A DNA stretch of 64,000 bases from Oscillospiraceae bacterium (GCA_017466865.1 JAFTTI010000009.1:1-64000), one strand, 5' to 3'. Shown: positions 17,933 to 26,658, counted from the first letter of the stretch. A program made the numbers and translations. The notes: a model not told the origin generated them from the sequence alone.

Positions 17933-18442
17933 CTAATTATCAAGATTTATTTCGACAACCGAACCTTGTTCAAGACTTTTTTTCACATCAACTATACGCT
18001 GATTTTTACTGCCTCTGAAAAGAAGCATAAGTGAACGCTCACCTTCTAAATAAGGGCCATCAATCAGAATATCAGTTTCTGAAAGAAGTTCTGAAAAACC
18101 ATTTTCTTCGGTAGATTCTAAAATAAGTCTTTCAAAAGTATACCCCGAATATGTTACGATATTAAGATTATTTCGTTTTATTTTTCTTGCTAAATCAGCA
18201 AGTTGCTTTGCATAAACAAAAGGTTCTCCTCCACTGAATGTAACACCATCAAGCAAAGGATTGGCGAGAATTTTTTGCAAAAGTTCATCTGTATCAATAA
18301 CTTTCCCGCCATCATAGGAATGAGTTTGAGGATTATGACATCCTTTACAATGATGAGGACACCCCTGCACAAAAATAGTAAAGCGTATTCCGGGGCCGTC
18401 AACAATAGAATCATTGCTTGTGCCTGCTATTCTTATTTCCAA
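17933..18442 (-). CDS. nrdG: Anaerobic ribonucleotide reductase activating protein
   Basis: A radical SAM activase that generates the glycyl radical on NrdD. The start is TTG at 18442, set by AGGAGAG six bases upstream; a longer frame to 18481 has no ribosome-binding site and runs into the hairpin. The 169-residue product has the CxxxCxxC cluster as C28, C32 and C35 (CPHHCKGC), the N-terminal GPGIRF and the SGGEPF element. It follows nrdD on the same strand. Confidence 0.95.
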   Translation of the reverse strand: MEIRIAGTSNDSIVDGPGIRFTIFVQGCPHHCKGCHNPQTHSYDGGKVIDTDELLQKILANPLLDGVTFSGGEPFVYAKQLADLARKIKRNNLNIVTYSGYTFERLILESTEENGFSELLSETDILIDGPYLEGERSLMLLFRGSKNQRIVDVKKSLEQGSVVEINLDN

Positions 18443-18465
18443 AAATATCTCTCCTATAAACAAAG

Positions 18466-18498
18466 TCAAGGGCAACACCAAAACGGCGGTTGCCCTGA
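18466..18498 (-). terminator. Intercistronic hairpin between nrdD and nrdG
   Basis: An imperfect 10-11-bp stem (18466-18476 with 18489-18498, one G-T pair) with a 12-base loop, followed on the minus strand by CTTTGTTTATAGG. It lies 14 bases after the nrdD stop and ends about 23 bases before the nrdG start. It could attenuate nrdG relative to nrdD or protect the nrdD message. Confidence 0.6.
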
Positions 18499-18512
18499 AA
18501 CTTTATATAATT

Positions 18513-20804
18513 TTATTCCTTGATAGAGTGTTTTACTCTGTCACGTTCTTCTGCTTTCTTAGCATCGTTGAATCTGTCAAGTGTTCCTACGAGGTAACCT
18601 GTGATTCTTCTTATTCTTTCGAAACGAGGCTTACCATCATCTTCTCTTCTTCCGCACTTAGGACAAACATCGTCAATGATACCTGTATATCCGCAAACAG
18701 GATCTCTGTCAACAGGGTGGTTGATAGAGCCATAGCCGATGCCCGACTCCTTCATACAACGAACAATCTTTTCAAAAGCATCAACATTCTTGAGGGGATC
18801 TCCGTCAAGTTCGATATAACTGATATGTCCTGCATTTGTAAGAGCGTGATAAGGAGCTTCTATCTTAATCTTCTCAAAAGCACTTATATGATGATGAACA
18901 GGAACATGGAATGAGTTTGTATAATATTCTCTGTCTGTTACACCTTCGATAACACCATATTTAATCTTATCGATATTTACAAATCTACCTGAAAGGCCTT
19001 CAGCAGGAGTTGCAAGAAGAGTATAGTTCATACCTGTTCTCTTGCTTTCTTCATCCATTCTGTTTCTCATATGAGTAACGATTTCCATACCGAGATCACG
19101 AGCTTCTTCTGATTCACCGTGATGAACACCTATGAGTGCCTTAAGACACTCTGCAAGTCCTATAAAGCCCATAGAAAGTGTACCATGCTTAAGAACTTCG
19201 CCTACTTCGTCATCAGGACCAAGTTTTTCTGAATCAATCCAGATTCCCTGTCCCATAAGGAATGGGAAGTTACGAACCTTCTTCTGCGCCTGAATTCTGT
19301 ATCTTGCATTGAGCTGTTCAATAACAAGATCCATCATATCATCAAGCTTTTCAAAGAAAAGACCCACATTTCCATCCGACTCAATAGCAAGACGAGGAAG
19401 ATTTATAGATGTGAAACTTAAGTTTCCTCTTCCTGTTACAATCTGACGATCCTTATCATAGTTGTTACCGATAACTCTTGTACGGCAACCCATATATGAT
19501 ACTTCTGTATTGTAATCGCCTTCTTTATAGTACTGAAGGTTATAAGGAGCATCAATAAATGAGAAGTTCGGGAAAAGTCTCTTAGCTGAAACTCTACAAG
19601 CGAGTTTGAAGAGATCGTAGTTAGGATCTGTAGGGTTATAGTTTATGCCTTCCTTAACCTTAAAGATATGTATCGGGAATATGGGAGTTTCACCATTTCC
19701 AAGACCTGCTTCATTTGCAAGAAGAACATTCTTTATAACCATTCTTCCTTCAGGTGATGTATCTGTTCCGTAATTGATTGAACTGAAAGGAACCTGTGCA
19801 CCCGCTCTTGAATGCATTGTATTGAGGTTATGGATAAGCGCTTCCATAGCCTGATATGTTGCATGGTCTGTAGCGTTGAGAGCCTTTTCTATAACATGCT
19901 TTGCATCTTCTGATGATACACCGATTTTGTCACAAAGAGTTTTTTCTGTAAACGCAAGACCTTCATCATCAAGGATATGTTCTTTATTTGAAACATAATT
20001 CTTGAGTTCTTCCTTAAGAGATACAACATCTTTTCCGTCAAAAAGAATATCTGAAATTCTTGCAACTTCTGAAATAAATGTCTTTGCAACACCGAGAGCT
20101 AAACCATAATCAAAATTAGGAATACTCTGACCACCATGCTGGTCATTCTGGTTAGACTGGATAGCAATACAAGCAAGCGCACTGTAACTGCCTATGCTGT
20201 TGGGTTCACGAAGGAAACCATGGCCTGTAAAGAAACCGTTTTTGAAAAGTCTTGCTATGTCTATCTGACAACATGTAGTTGTGAGTGTAAGGAAATCAAG
20301 GTCGTGAATATGAATATCACCCTTGTTATGAGCATTAGCGTGCTTAGGATCGAGGACATACATTTCATAGAACTGCTTTGAGCCTTCTGAGCCATATTTA
20401 AGCATTGTTCCCATAGCGGTGTCGCCATCAATATTGGCATTGTCACGCTTCATATTGCTATCTTTTGCACTTGTGAAAGTAAGGTCTTCATAAACCTTCA
20501 TAAGACGTGTGTTCATTTCTCTTGAACGTGTTCTGTTTGAACGATAAAGAATAAACGCCTTGGCTGTCTTTGCGTGTCCTTCTTCAACAAGAACCTTTTC
20601 AACCATATCCTGAACCTGTTCAACCGTGGGAACTTCAGAACCATAAACTTCTTCTATCATAATGCAGACTTTACGGGCAATCTCCATAGCTTCATCATAG
20701 TTGCTTCCGCCTACTGCCTGAGCAGCTTTGTAAACTGCATTTGCTATCTTTTCGATGTTAAATGGTAATTTTCTTCCGTCTCTTTTAATGATCTGTGTAA
20801 CCAT
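18513..20804 (-). CDS. nrdD: Anaerobic (class III) ribonucleoside-triphosphate reductase
   Basis: NrdD reduces ribonucleotides to deoxyribonucleotides using a glycyl radical. The start at 20804 (763 aa) is chosen because AGAGGT lies just upstream; an ATG at 20825 lacks one. An ATP-cone allosteric domain covers residues 3 to about 95 (VTQIIKRDGRKLPFN). The C-terminal glycyl-radical loop reads RITGYLVG (about 733-740). The zinc site before it shows only three cysteines (VCGYTG and CPKC), the usual first cysteine position being Asp. An NrdR-like operator lies in the leader. Confidence 0.96.
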   Translation of the reverse strand: MVTQIIKRDGRKLPFNIEKIANAVYKAAQAVGGSNYDEAMEIARKVCIMIEEVYGSEVPTVEQVQDMVEKVLVEEGHAKTAKAFILYRSNRTRSREMNTRLMKVYEDLTFTSAKDSNMKRDNANIDGDTAMGTMLKYGSEGSKQFYEMYVLDPKHANAHNKGDIHIHDLDFLTLTTTCCQIDIARLFKNGFFTGHGFLREPNSIGSYSALACIAIQSNQNDQHGGQSIPNFDYGLALGVAKTFISEVARISDILFDGKDVVSLKEELKNYVSNKEHILDDEGLAFTEKTLCDKIGVSSEDAKHVIEKALNATDHATYQAMEALIHNLNTMHSRAGAQVPFSSINYGTDTSPEGRMVIKNVLLANEAGLGNGETPIFPIHIFKVKEGINYNPTDPNYDLFKLACRVSAKRLFPNFSFIDAPYNLQYYKEGDYNTEVSYMGCRTRVIGNNYDKDRQIVTGRGNLSFTSINLPRLAIESDGNVGLFFEKLDDMMDLVIEQLNARYRIQAQKKVRNFPFLMGQGIWIDSEKLGPDDEVGEVLKHGTLSMGFIGLAECLKALIGVHHGESEEARDLGMEIVTHMRNRMDEESKRTGMNYTLLATPAEGLSGRFVNIDKIKYGVIEGVTDREYYTNSFHVPVHHHISAFEKIKIEAPYHALTNAGHISYIELDGDPLKNVDAFEKIVRCMKESGIGYGSINHPVDRDPVCGYTGIIDDVCPKCGRREDDGKPRFERIRRITGYLVGTLDRFNDAKKAEERDRVKHSIKE

Positions 20805-20845
20805 ATATACTAAACCTCTTTCCATATTTTCATTTCGACCACAAC

Positions 20846-20859
20846 CACAATATATTGTG
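20846..20859. promoter_or_regulatory. NrdR-type operator of nrdD
   Basis: The perfect 14-bp palindrome CACAATATATTGTG matches the NrdR box core (consensus close to ACACAATATATTGTGT). It lies between the predicted transcription start and the nrdD ATG. A weaker AT-rich match at 20878-20893, centred 33 bp away and covering the -10 element, could be the second half of the usual box pair. No nrdR gene is in the window. Confidence 0.75.
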
Positions 20860-20881
20860 TTTTATCGGTGGGCTGATACTA

Positions 20882-20910
20882 ATTATATAACAAGCAGTAT
20901 AAAATGTCAA
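20882..20910 (-). promoter_or_regulatory. Consensus promoter of the nrdD-nrdG operon
   Basis: Minus-strand TTGACA (20905-20910), 17-bp spacer and TATAAT (20882-20887), a perfect consensus. The predicted start near 20875 places the NrdR box about 16-30 bases downstream, a good position for repression. Confidence 0.88.
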
Positions 20911-21028
20911 TGCTATTTTTATGAGAATTGATTATATATATTTTGTATATAATGCACAATAATTTTAGCCTTATAATCTCGTTTTGACTAAAAATCATTG
21001 TTTTAAAGCAAAATTCCAAAAATAAAAT

Positions 21029-21052
21029 CCGACCACAATATATTGTGGTCGG
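21029..21052 (-). terminator. Palindromic terminator sharing the NrdR-box core
   Basis: A perfect 24-bp inverted repeat followed on the minus strand by ATTTTATTTTTGG lies 6 bases after the stop of the 130-residue membrane protein, so it reads as its terminator. Its central 14 bases (21034-21047) are CACAATATATTGTG, identical to the nrdD operator 188 bp away. The region between (20911-21028) holds no gene. Confidence 0.75.
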
Positions 21053-21058
21053 TTTACA

Positions 21059-21451
21059 TCATATATTAAAATTAAATTCAAAAGTATAACCCATTCTCTG
21101 ACACAGGTCTGAAATAAGAATACAACTGAGAATTATATTATAAAGAGCTACTATTATCGAATAAGTAATCTTTGTAGATTTAGTCTTTAACTTTGATAAT
21201 CCCGCACCTGCAAATATTCCTGAAATAAGAACAGCGATAGAATTTATTATTATATTAGTTATAAGAGTATCGAATGGTAGTATGAGTCTTACATATCCCG
21301 AAAAGAAATACGCAAGAACATTGAGCGCGGGAAGAAATACAAAAGGAACAATCATAAGTACATGTCCTTCGTGCTCTTCGTTTTTTCTAAACATATAGAT
21401 AAACAAAATAGCAACCACCAGCGCAAGAATTATCAAACATTCAATAATCAT
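21059..21451 (-). CDS. Small integral membrane protein of unknown function (130 aa)
   Basis: Four hydrophobic segments can be seen: about residues 3-20, 32-52, 62-84 and 95-117. No conserved catalytic motif is visible and I do not recognise the family. It begins 21 bases after the DUF4358 lipoprotein stop and ends at a terminator, so it is the last gene of a three-gene surface-protein operon. Confidence 0.75.
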   Translation of the reverse strand: MIIECLIILALVVAILFIYMFRKNEEHEGHVLMIVPFVFLPALNVLAYFFSGYVRLILPFDTLITNIIINSIAVLISGIFAGAGLSKLKTKSTKITYSIIVALYNIILSCILISDLCQRMGYTFEFNFNI

Positions 21452-21472
21452 AAAAATCTCCGCCTGCCTTAA

Positions 21473-21994
21473 TTAATTTTTAAAGAATGATTTTACATAA
21501 GAAAGCACAGTAGAATTATCTTCGGAAATAATAAGAACAACATAACTATCCTCTACAACCGAAATCTGTGCTTTAGCGGCACGATCTGCTTCTATAGGTG
21601 CATAATCCGCATAAGTTTCAGAAAGATCGGTAGCATAAGCCTTAAAAATATCAGAAACTTGTGAAGAATATGTGTTGTCATTAAGTTTTACCATAACAAA
21701 ATGGTCTGTATATCCATCCTGTGCCTTAACAGCATAAAAAGAATCTACTTTTGTCATATCGAGATCTGAAAAATAGAAATTCATTTTATCAGATGTTATT
21801 TCTATCATATCAACTCCCCTATAGAGTTTTTTAGCTGCTTCTCCGATTTCGAAAACATCAGCCGATGAAACTTGAACATCAGCAGATGTTGTATCAATAG
21901 GAGTTTCTTCAACTGTTTTTCCCGAACAAGCTGACATAGAAAATGCAATAAGTGTTGTCAACAAAAGTGCTGTTATTTTTTTACTTCTTTTCAT
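21473..21994 (-). CDS. DUF4358-family lipoprotein
   Basis: A 173-residue lipoprotein with a basic n-region (KRSKK), a hydrophobic core and lipobox SMSACS (Cys near 23), followed by a Ser/Thr-rich linker. The mature domain, with the pattern YAVKAQ.GYTDHFVMVKL, matches DUF4358, a domain of unknown function common in gut clostridia. It is anchored outside the membrane. Its start is one codon after the SGNH hydrolase stop, so the two are translationally coupled and probably act together at the cell surface. Confidence 0.8.
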   Translation of the reverse strand: MKRSKKITALLLTTLIAFSMSACSGKTVEETPIDTTSADVQVSSADVFEIGEAAKKLYRGVDMIEITSDKMNFYFSDLDMTKVDSFYAVKAQDGYTDHFVMVKLNDNTYSSQVSDIFKAYATDLSETYADYAPIEADRAAKAQISVVEDSYVVLIISEDNSTVLSYVKSFFKN

Positions 21995-21996
21995 TT

Positions 21997-22911
21997 TTAT
22001 TCTTCCTTTACTGTATGTGATAAAATATAGTTTATAACTAAATTGTATGTATCTCTATTGAAATGCATACCATCTCTTCCTGCCCATTCTGTAGGAAGCT
22101 TTCCGTCATTTCCTTTAAGACAGGTATTGACATCTATAAAATAGAATCCGTTTTCATTTGCAAATTCAAGAAGTTCAGAATTATAAATATCAATATTTGA
22201 ATTAAGAATCTGACCATTAGGATTATCTGGTGCCTCTCTGTTTATGGTTACAGGAGGAACAGACATAATATATATAGTTGTATCAGGAAGTTCTGCTTTT
22301 ATCGAATCAACAAAAAGTTGATACTTCTCAATCATATAATCGTTTGAAAGCCACGCAATTCCGTTACTTCCTAGCATTATATATATTGTATCCGGTCTTG
22401 ATATTTTAAGAGCCTCAATAACAGTCATTTCCTGAATGCTGTAAGTAGTTTCATCATCAGGGTCTTTCAGCATAATAGGCATAGTCTGTGTATTGATTTT
22501 ATCAATATTCATGCCAATACTTGCATAAACATTCTTTTCAGGAATAAACCCGTAAGCAGAAAATCCCGCACTGATAGAATCACCTATAAACACACAATTT
22601 TCAAAATATGACGGATCGACAGGATCTGTCTGAGGAATGGGATTTGCAAGAACTGTAGTTTCTGGAGTAGTTGTAGTTTCTGGTGGTGTAGTAGTTGTTG
22701 CTACCGTTGTTGTTTCACTGACAGTAGTCGAAACAGTTTCTGATGAAATTTCTTTTCCTATATTAAGTTCATCCCAGTTCTGAATAAGAAGATATGTTCC
22801 GAGGCAAAGTGCGAATGTAAATATAATAATGAGGAAAATAACAAAGAAATTGAGTTTAGGACCATCGTTTCTCTTCTTTCCCCCTGAATAATCCCAATAA
22901 GATTTCGACAT
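21997..22911 (-). CDS. Membrane-anchored SGNH/GDSL hydrolase
   Basis: A 304-residue protein with one membrane helix (about 23-43), a Thr/Ser/Pro/Glu stalk (about 55-92), and an SGNH hydrolase domain. The catalytic blocks are GDSIS (Ser nucleophile, near 110), GSNGIAW (oxyanion Asn) and DGMHFN (Asp/His). Such anchored SGNH enzymes often add or remove acyl groups on wall glycans. The substrate cannot be read. The N-terminus is basic (GGKKRND), giving an N-in orientation with the hydrolase outside. It heads an operon with the DUF4358 lipoprotein and a membrane protein. Confidence 0.88.
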   Translation of the reverse strand: MSKSYWDYSGGKKRNDGPKLNFFVIFLIIIFTFALCLGTYLLIQNWDELNIGKEISSETVSTTVSETTTVATTTTPPETTTTPETTVLANPIPQTDPVDPSYFENCVFIGDSISAGFSAYGFIPEKNVYASIGMNIDKINTQTMPIMLKDPDDETTYSIQEMTVIEALKISRPDTIYIMLGSNGIAWLSNDYMIEKYQLFVDSIKAELPDTTIYIMSVPPVTINREAPDNPNGQILNSNIDIYNSELLEFANENGFYFIDVNTCLKGNDGKLPTEWAGRDGMHFNRDTYNLVINYILSHTVKEE

Positions 22912-22949
22912 AATATTACCTTTCTTTTCAAAATAATATAACCTTATTT

Positions 22950-22978
22950 ATTATACAACATCATATCAAATATTGCAA
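22950..22978 (-). promoter_or_regulatory. Promoter of the SGNH-DUF4358 operon
   Basis: Minus-strand TTGCAA (22973-22978), 17-bp spacer and TATAAT (22950-22955). The predicted start is near 22943, about 32 bases before the ATG. Confidence 0.78.
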
Positions 22979-23031
22979 CACTTTTAACAAATTTTAAATA
23001 AAACTTATTTTCAATTTAAATTCAAATTCTC

Positions 23032-23060
23032 TTGCAAAGATTGCCGATATATTGTATAAT
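23032..23060 (+). promoter_or_regulatory. Promoter of asnB
   Basis: TTGCAA (23032-23037), 17-bp spacer and TATAAT (23055-23060). The predicted start is near 23067, giving a leader of about 47 bases. It is divergent from the SGNH operon promoter. Confidence 0.78.
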
Positions 23061-23113
23061 TATTTAGTTAAGGTACATATAGTAAAACAAATAACTCTTG
23101 GAGGTTTAAATAA

Positions 23114-24973
23114 ATGTGCGGTTATGTAGGTTTTACCAACGCTATAGATAATTCAAACAAAGTTCTCACAGAAATGATGGATCTTATCCGTCATCGCGGT
23201 CCAGACTCTGATGGATCATATATCGATGAAAATATCGCCCTCGGTTTCAGAAGACTCTCAATTATCGACCTTTCAAACGGGGATCAACCTATTTATAACG
23301 AGGATAATACAAAAGTTCTTCTCTTTAATGGAGAAATATATAATTTCCAGGAAATAAGAGAAAAGCTCATTTCAGCAGGTCATATTTTCAAAACAAAATC
23401 AGACTCTGAAGTTCTTCTTCACGGATATGAAGAATACGGAAAATCTCTTCTCAATATGTTAAGAGGAATGTTTTCTTTCGTTATATGGGATAAAGAAAGC
23501 AAAGAGCTTTTCGGTGCAAGAGACTTTTTCGGAATAAAGCCTCTTTACTATGCTGTTATGGATGACACTTTTATGTTCGGTTCAGAAATAAAATCTTTCC
23601 TTGCACATCCTAAATTTGTTAAGGAACTTAATGAAACAGCACTTGAAAACTACCTTACATTCCAGTATTCCCCTACAACAGAAACATTCTTTAAAAATGT
23701 ATGCAAACTCCCTGCCGCCCATTGTTTCACATATAAAAACGGTGAACTTTCGGTCGAAAGATACTGGGAGGTAAAATTCAACGAAGATGGAAAACCTCAG
23801 CTTGAAGACTGGGTAAATGAAATTTCTGATATTTTCAAAAACTCGGTTGAAGCACACAAAATATCCGATGTTGAAGTAGGAAGTTTCCTTTCAAGCGGTG
23901 TTGACAGCAGTTATGTTGCCGCTGTCGCTAATGTTGACAAGACATTCACAGTAGGTTTCGGTGAAGACGAAAGATACAACGAAATCGGATACGCAAAGGA
24001 ATTCTCTAAATACATCAACAAAGAAAACATCAGCAAGGTTATCACTCCCGAAGAATTCTGGAACAATCTTTCAAGAATACAGTATCACATGGATGAACCT
24101 CTTGCCGACCCTGCTGCTGTTGCTTTATACTTTGTATGCAACAAGGCATCAGAATATGTAAAGGTTGTCCTTTCGGGCGAAGGTGCTGACGAAATATTCG
24201 GCGGATACAACATATATAAAGAACCATCATCTGCTCCTGCATATAATCTTATTCCCCGACCTATAAGACGCGCTATCGGAAATGTTGCGCAGAAATTACC
24301 TCAGAAAAGAGGGGTTAATTTCCTTGTAAGACGAGGAAAAGACCTTGAAGAAAGATTTATCGGAAACGCATATATGTTCAGCGTTGAAGAACGCAAGAAG
24401 ATACTCAAGATTTCTACTTCTGCACCTAATCCTATGGAAATAACAAAGCCTTTCTATGACAAGGTCAAAGATAAAGACGCAGTTACAAAAATGCAGTATT
24501 TAGACCTTCATCTATGGATGACAGGAGATATTCTTTTAAAGGCCGATAAAATGTCTATGGCTAATTCTCTCGAACTTCGTGTTCCTTTCCTTGACAAAGA
24601 GGTTATGTCAGTCGCTGAAAAGATACCGACAAAATATCGTGTCACAAAGGAAAATACAAAGTATGCTATGAGAATGGCCGCATTAAGAGCGTGTCCTCCT
24701 CAGACTGCCAACAAAAAGAAACTCGGCTTCCCTGTTCCTACAAGAGTTTGGCTTAAGGATGAAAAATACTATAATGTTGTAAAAGAAAAATTCAGCAGTG
24801 ATATCGCGAAGAAATTCTTTGATACAGATGCAATTATAGGATACCTTGATGACCACAAGGAAGGAAAAGCTGATAACAGCAGAAAGGTATGGACAATATT
24901 TGTTTTCCTCATCTGGTATGAAGTTTATTTTTCTGACAAAAAACCAAGTGAAAACTTCTTTGAACTTGTATAG
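23114..24973 (+). CDS. asnB: Glutamine-hydrolysing asparagine synthetase
   Basis: AsnB makes asparagine from aspartate, ATP and glutamine nitrogen. Cys2 (MCGYVGF) is the N-terminal nucleophile of the class II glutaminase domain, with HRGPDSDG and FNGEIYN typical of that fold. The C-terminal ATP-pyrophosphatase domain carries SSGVDSSY, GEGADEIFGGY and the LRVPFLD segment. The length of 619 residues fits the AsnB family. TTGGAGG precedes the ATG. The HD hydrolase gene follows by 11 bases. Some paralogues amidate wall or lipid carboxylates, but the sequence gives no reason to prefer that here. Confidence 0.94.
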   Translation: MCGYVGFTNAIDNSNKVLTEMMDLIRHRGPDSDGSYIDENIALGFRRLSIIDLSNGDQPIYNEDNTKVLLFNGEIYNFQEIREKLISAGHIFKTKSDSEVLLHGYEEYGKSLLNMLRGMFSFVIWDKESKELFGARDFFGIKPLYYAVMDDTFMFGSEIKSFLAHPKFVKELNETALENYLTFQYSPTTETFFKNVCKLPAAHCFTYKNGELSVERYWEVKFNEDGKPQLEDWVNEISDIFKNSVEAHKISDVEVGSFLSSGVDSSYVAAVANVDKTFTVGFGEDERYNEIGYAKEFSKYINKENISKVITPEEFWNNLSRIQYHMDEPLADPAAVALYFVCNKASEYVKVVLSGEGADEIFGGYNIYKEPSSAPAYNLIPRPIRRAIGNVAQKLPQKRGVNFLVRRGKDLEERFIGNAYMFSVEERKKILKISTSAPNPMEITKPFYDKVKDKDAVTKMQYLDLHLWMTGDILLKADKMSMANSLELRVPFLDKEVMSVAEKIPTKYRVTKENTKYAMRMAALRACPPQTANKKKLGFPVPTRVWLKDEKYYNVVKEKFSSDIAKKFFDTDAIIGYLDDHKEGKADNSRKVWTIFVFLIWYEVYFSDKKPSENFFELV

Positions 24974-24984
24974 GAGAAAAAATA

Positions 24985-25653
24985 ATGGACAGCTGTGTTA
25001 CTTATAAACAGATAAGAAACGATAAAGAAATAATTACCTATGTTGAAAAATCAGATGAAGCATTGAAATCAATCGGATATACAGAGCATTCATTTGCACA
25101 CGTTGAAAAGGTTGCCACAAATGCTTCATGGCTTTTAGAAAAACTCGGATATTCGGAGCATGAATGTGATCTTGCAAAAATCGCAGGATTTATGCATGAT
25201 ATCGGAAATATAATAAATCGTATAGACCACGCACAAAGCGGAGCTATGATGGCGTTCAGACTTTTGGACCATATGAATATGCCTGCGGAAGATATTTCAA
25301 CGATAGTTTCTGCTATAGGAAATCACGATGAATCAACTGCCCAACCGATAAATCCGATTTCAGCCGCTCTTATAATAGCCGACAAATGCGATGTCAGGCG
25401 TTCAAGAGTAAGAAATACCGAATTGATTAAATTCGATATTCACGACCGTGTAAATTACGCAGTTGAAAAGGCAGAGCTTATCCTCAGCGATGATAAAAAA
25501 ACTCTTATGCTCGATGTTGTTATCGACACCGAAATTTCTTCTGTTCTCGAATATTTTGAAATATTTCTTCAGCGTATGCTTTTATGCAAAAGAGCCGCAG
25601 AATTTTTAAAGCTAGAATTCAGAATGACCGTTAACGGAACGAATGTTTTATAA
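24985..25653 (+). CDS. HD-domain phosphohydrolase
   Basis: A 222-residue protein with the metal-binding order H (FAHVEKV), HD (FMHDIGN), then H (GNHDES) and D (IADKCDVRRSR), typical of HD phosphohydrolases acting on nucleotides or phosphate esters. The substrate is unknown. It lies 11 bases after asnB with TAGGAG before the ATG, so the two are co-transcribed, and ends at a bidirectional terminator. Confidence 0.88.
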   Translation: MDSCVTYKQIRNDKEIITYVEKSDEALKSIGYTEHSFAHVEKVATNASWLLEKLGYSEHECDLAKIAGFMHDIGNIINRIDHAQSGAMMAFRLLDHMNMPAEDISTIVSAIGNHDESTAQPINPISAALIIADKCDVRRSRVRNTELIKFDIHDRVNYAVEKAELILSDDKKTLMLDVVIDTEISSVLEYFEIFLQRMLLCKRAAEFLKLEFRMTVNGTNVL

Positions 25654-25676
25654 AAAAATCCCTATATCAATAAAGA

Positions 25677-25711
25677 AAAATACCCTGTGAAAAAATTTCA
25701 CGGGGTATTTT
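25677..25711. terminator. Bidirectional terminator after the HD hydrolase gene
   Basis: A 16-bp stem (25677-25692 with 25696-25711, one G-T pair) with a 3-base loop and A/T flanks, placed between convergent genes. Confidence 0.88.
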
Positions 25712-25751
25712 GATTTTAACAGATAAATCAGGAAATTTGATAAACAGGAAT

Positions 25752-26132
25752 TTATAAATCATTAAAATATGTATGACAAAACTCCAATGCCGTTTCTTTA
25801 TAATCTTCTTCTGACAAATTAGTCAATCTTACAATCTCATCTTTCAACATATTTTTATGAGATGCAGAAAACGATGGTAATAACAATTTGATAATCCAGT
25901 ATATCCATTCTTCGTCATTACTTTGTAAAATTTCTCTTATATACGGGAAAATCAAATCTTCTCTTTCTAAAAGAACAGGAATTATTTCTTTAGTTATTGG
26001 CCAATTATAGTCTTGTGTCCATTCCAATAATTCATATATAATTGGCTTGATTTCTTCATCTGTGAGAAGAAAAAGTCTATTTATATTAGAATTATCAAAT
26101 TTATTTTTGGGAAGTAGTTCTCTAATTTCCAT
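25752..26132 (-). CDS. DUF5071-family protein
   Basis: A 126-residue helical protein. Its beginning (MEIRELLPKNKFD) and the core WTQDYNWPITKE with DEEWIYWII match my knowledge of DUF5071, an alpha-helical repeat-like domain. The frame is open to an ATG at 26180, but family members begin at ELLPK, and GGTGG lies upstream of 26132, so I take the shorter form. Family members often sit among polymorphic-toxin immunity genes, so an orphan immunity role is possible; no toxin is visible here. AT content looks higher than in the flanking housekeeping genes. Confidence 0.8.
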   Translation of the reverse strand: MEIRELLPKNKFDNSNINRLFLLTDEEIKPIIYELLEWTQDYNWPITKEIIPVLLEREDLIFPYIREILQSNDEEWIYWIIKLLLPSFSASHKNMLKDEIVRLTNLSEEDYKETALEFCHTYFNDL

Positions 26133-26244
26133 ATAAATATACACCACCAAATTCAAATAATCACGTGCTTTCAAACTCATTACAAGACTGAAATAATCTT
26201 GTATCTATAATCTGTTATGATACTGAAATTTTATGTTAATACTA

Positions 26245-26658
26245 TCATAATTCCCCTTCCAAATACATTTTATAAGACCAAAATGCCTCCTCTGGTGCAT
26301 CATTTAAAAGCCACATAAGTGCCTCTTGTATAATATCTACCCACAAATTTAGTTTGCTTGTTTGTTCCTCGGCCAGTAGTTTATTAGACCCTAGCATCCC
26401 ATCCGGCGATGCCCAAACTCTAGCCAAATGAGTGATTCCTATTATATCTGACAAAATATTCTTATCAACCTTATCTTGCTCAAATTCATCTTGTAAAACC
26501 TTCATGCACTCCATAACTTCTATAAAATTACTCTCAAGCAATTCGCCTCTAAACGGTCTCAAGCTTCCTAAAAAACCATTTATCCATTTAGGATTATCAA
26601 CATTCTCATTTCTGCCCGAATGATATGACAACAATTCTTTAGCTTCTTCTATGCTCAT
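26245..26658 (-). CDS. Unrecognised soluble protein, possible orphan immunity-type gene
   Basis: A 137-residue acidic, mostly helical protein with a conserved-looking NGFLGSLRPFRGEL segment and several tryptophans (WASPDGML, LWVDIIQEALMWLL). I believe it belongs to a widespread uncharacterised family but cannot name it. The start at 26658 follows AAAGGAAG; a frame to 26700 lacks a site. It sits next to the DUF5071 gene in the same direction. Size, composition and company resemble toxin-immunity genes, but that is inference. Confidence 0.7.
   Translation of the reverse strand: MSIEEAKELLSYHSGRNENVDNPKWINGFLGSLRPFRGELLESNFIEVMECMKVLQDEFEQDKVDKNILSDIIGITHLARVWASPDGMLGSNKLLAEEQTSKLNLWVDIIQEALMWLLNDAPEEAFWSYKMYLEGEL

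Noticed and set aside
20911-21028. Small gene in the nrdD upstream gap
   Set aside because: The AT-rich stretch has no ribosome-binding site followed by an open frame of useful length.
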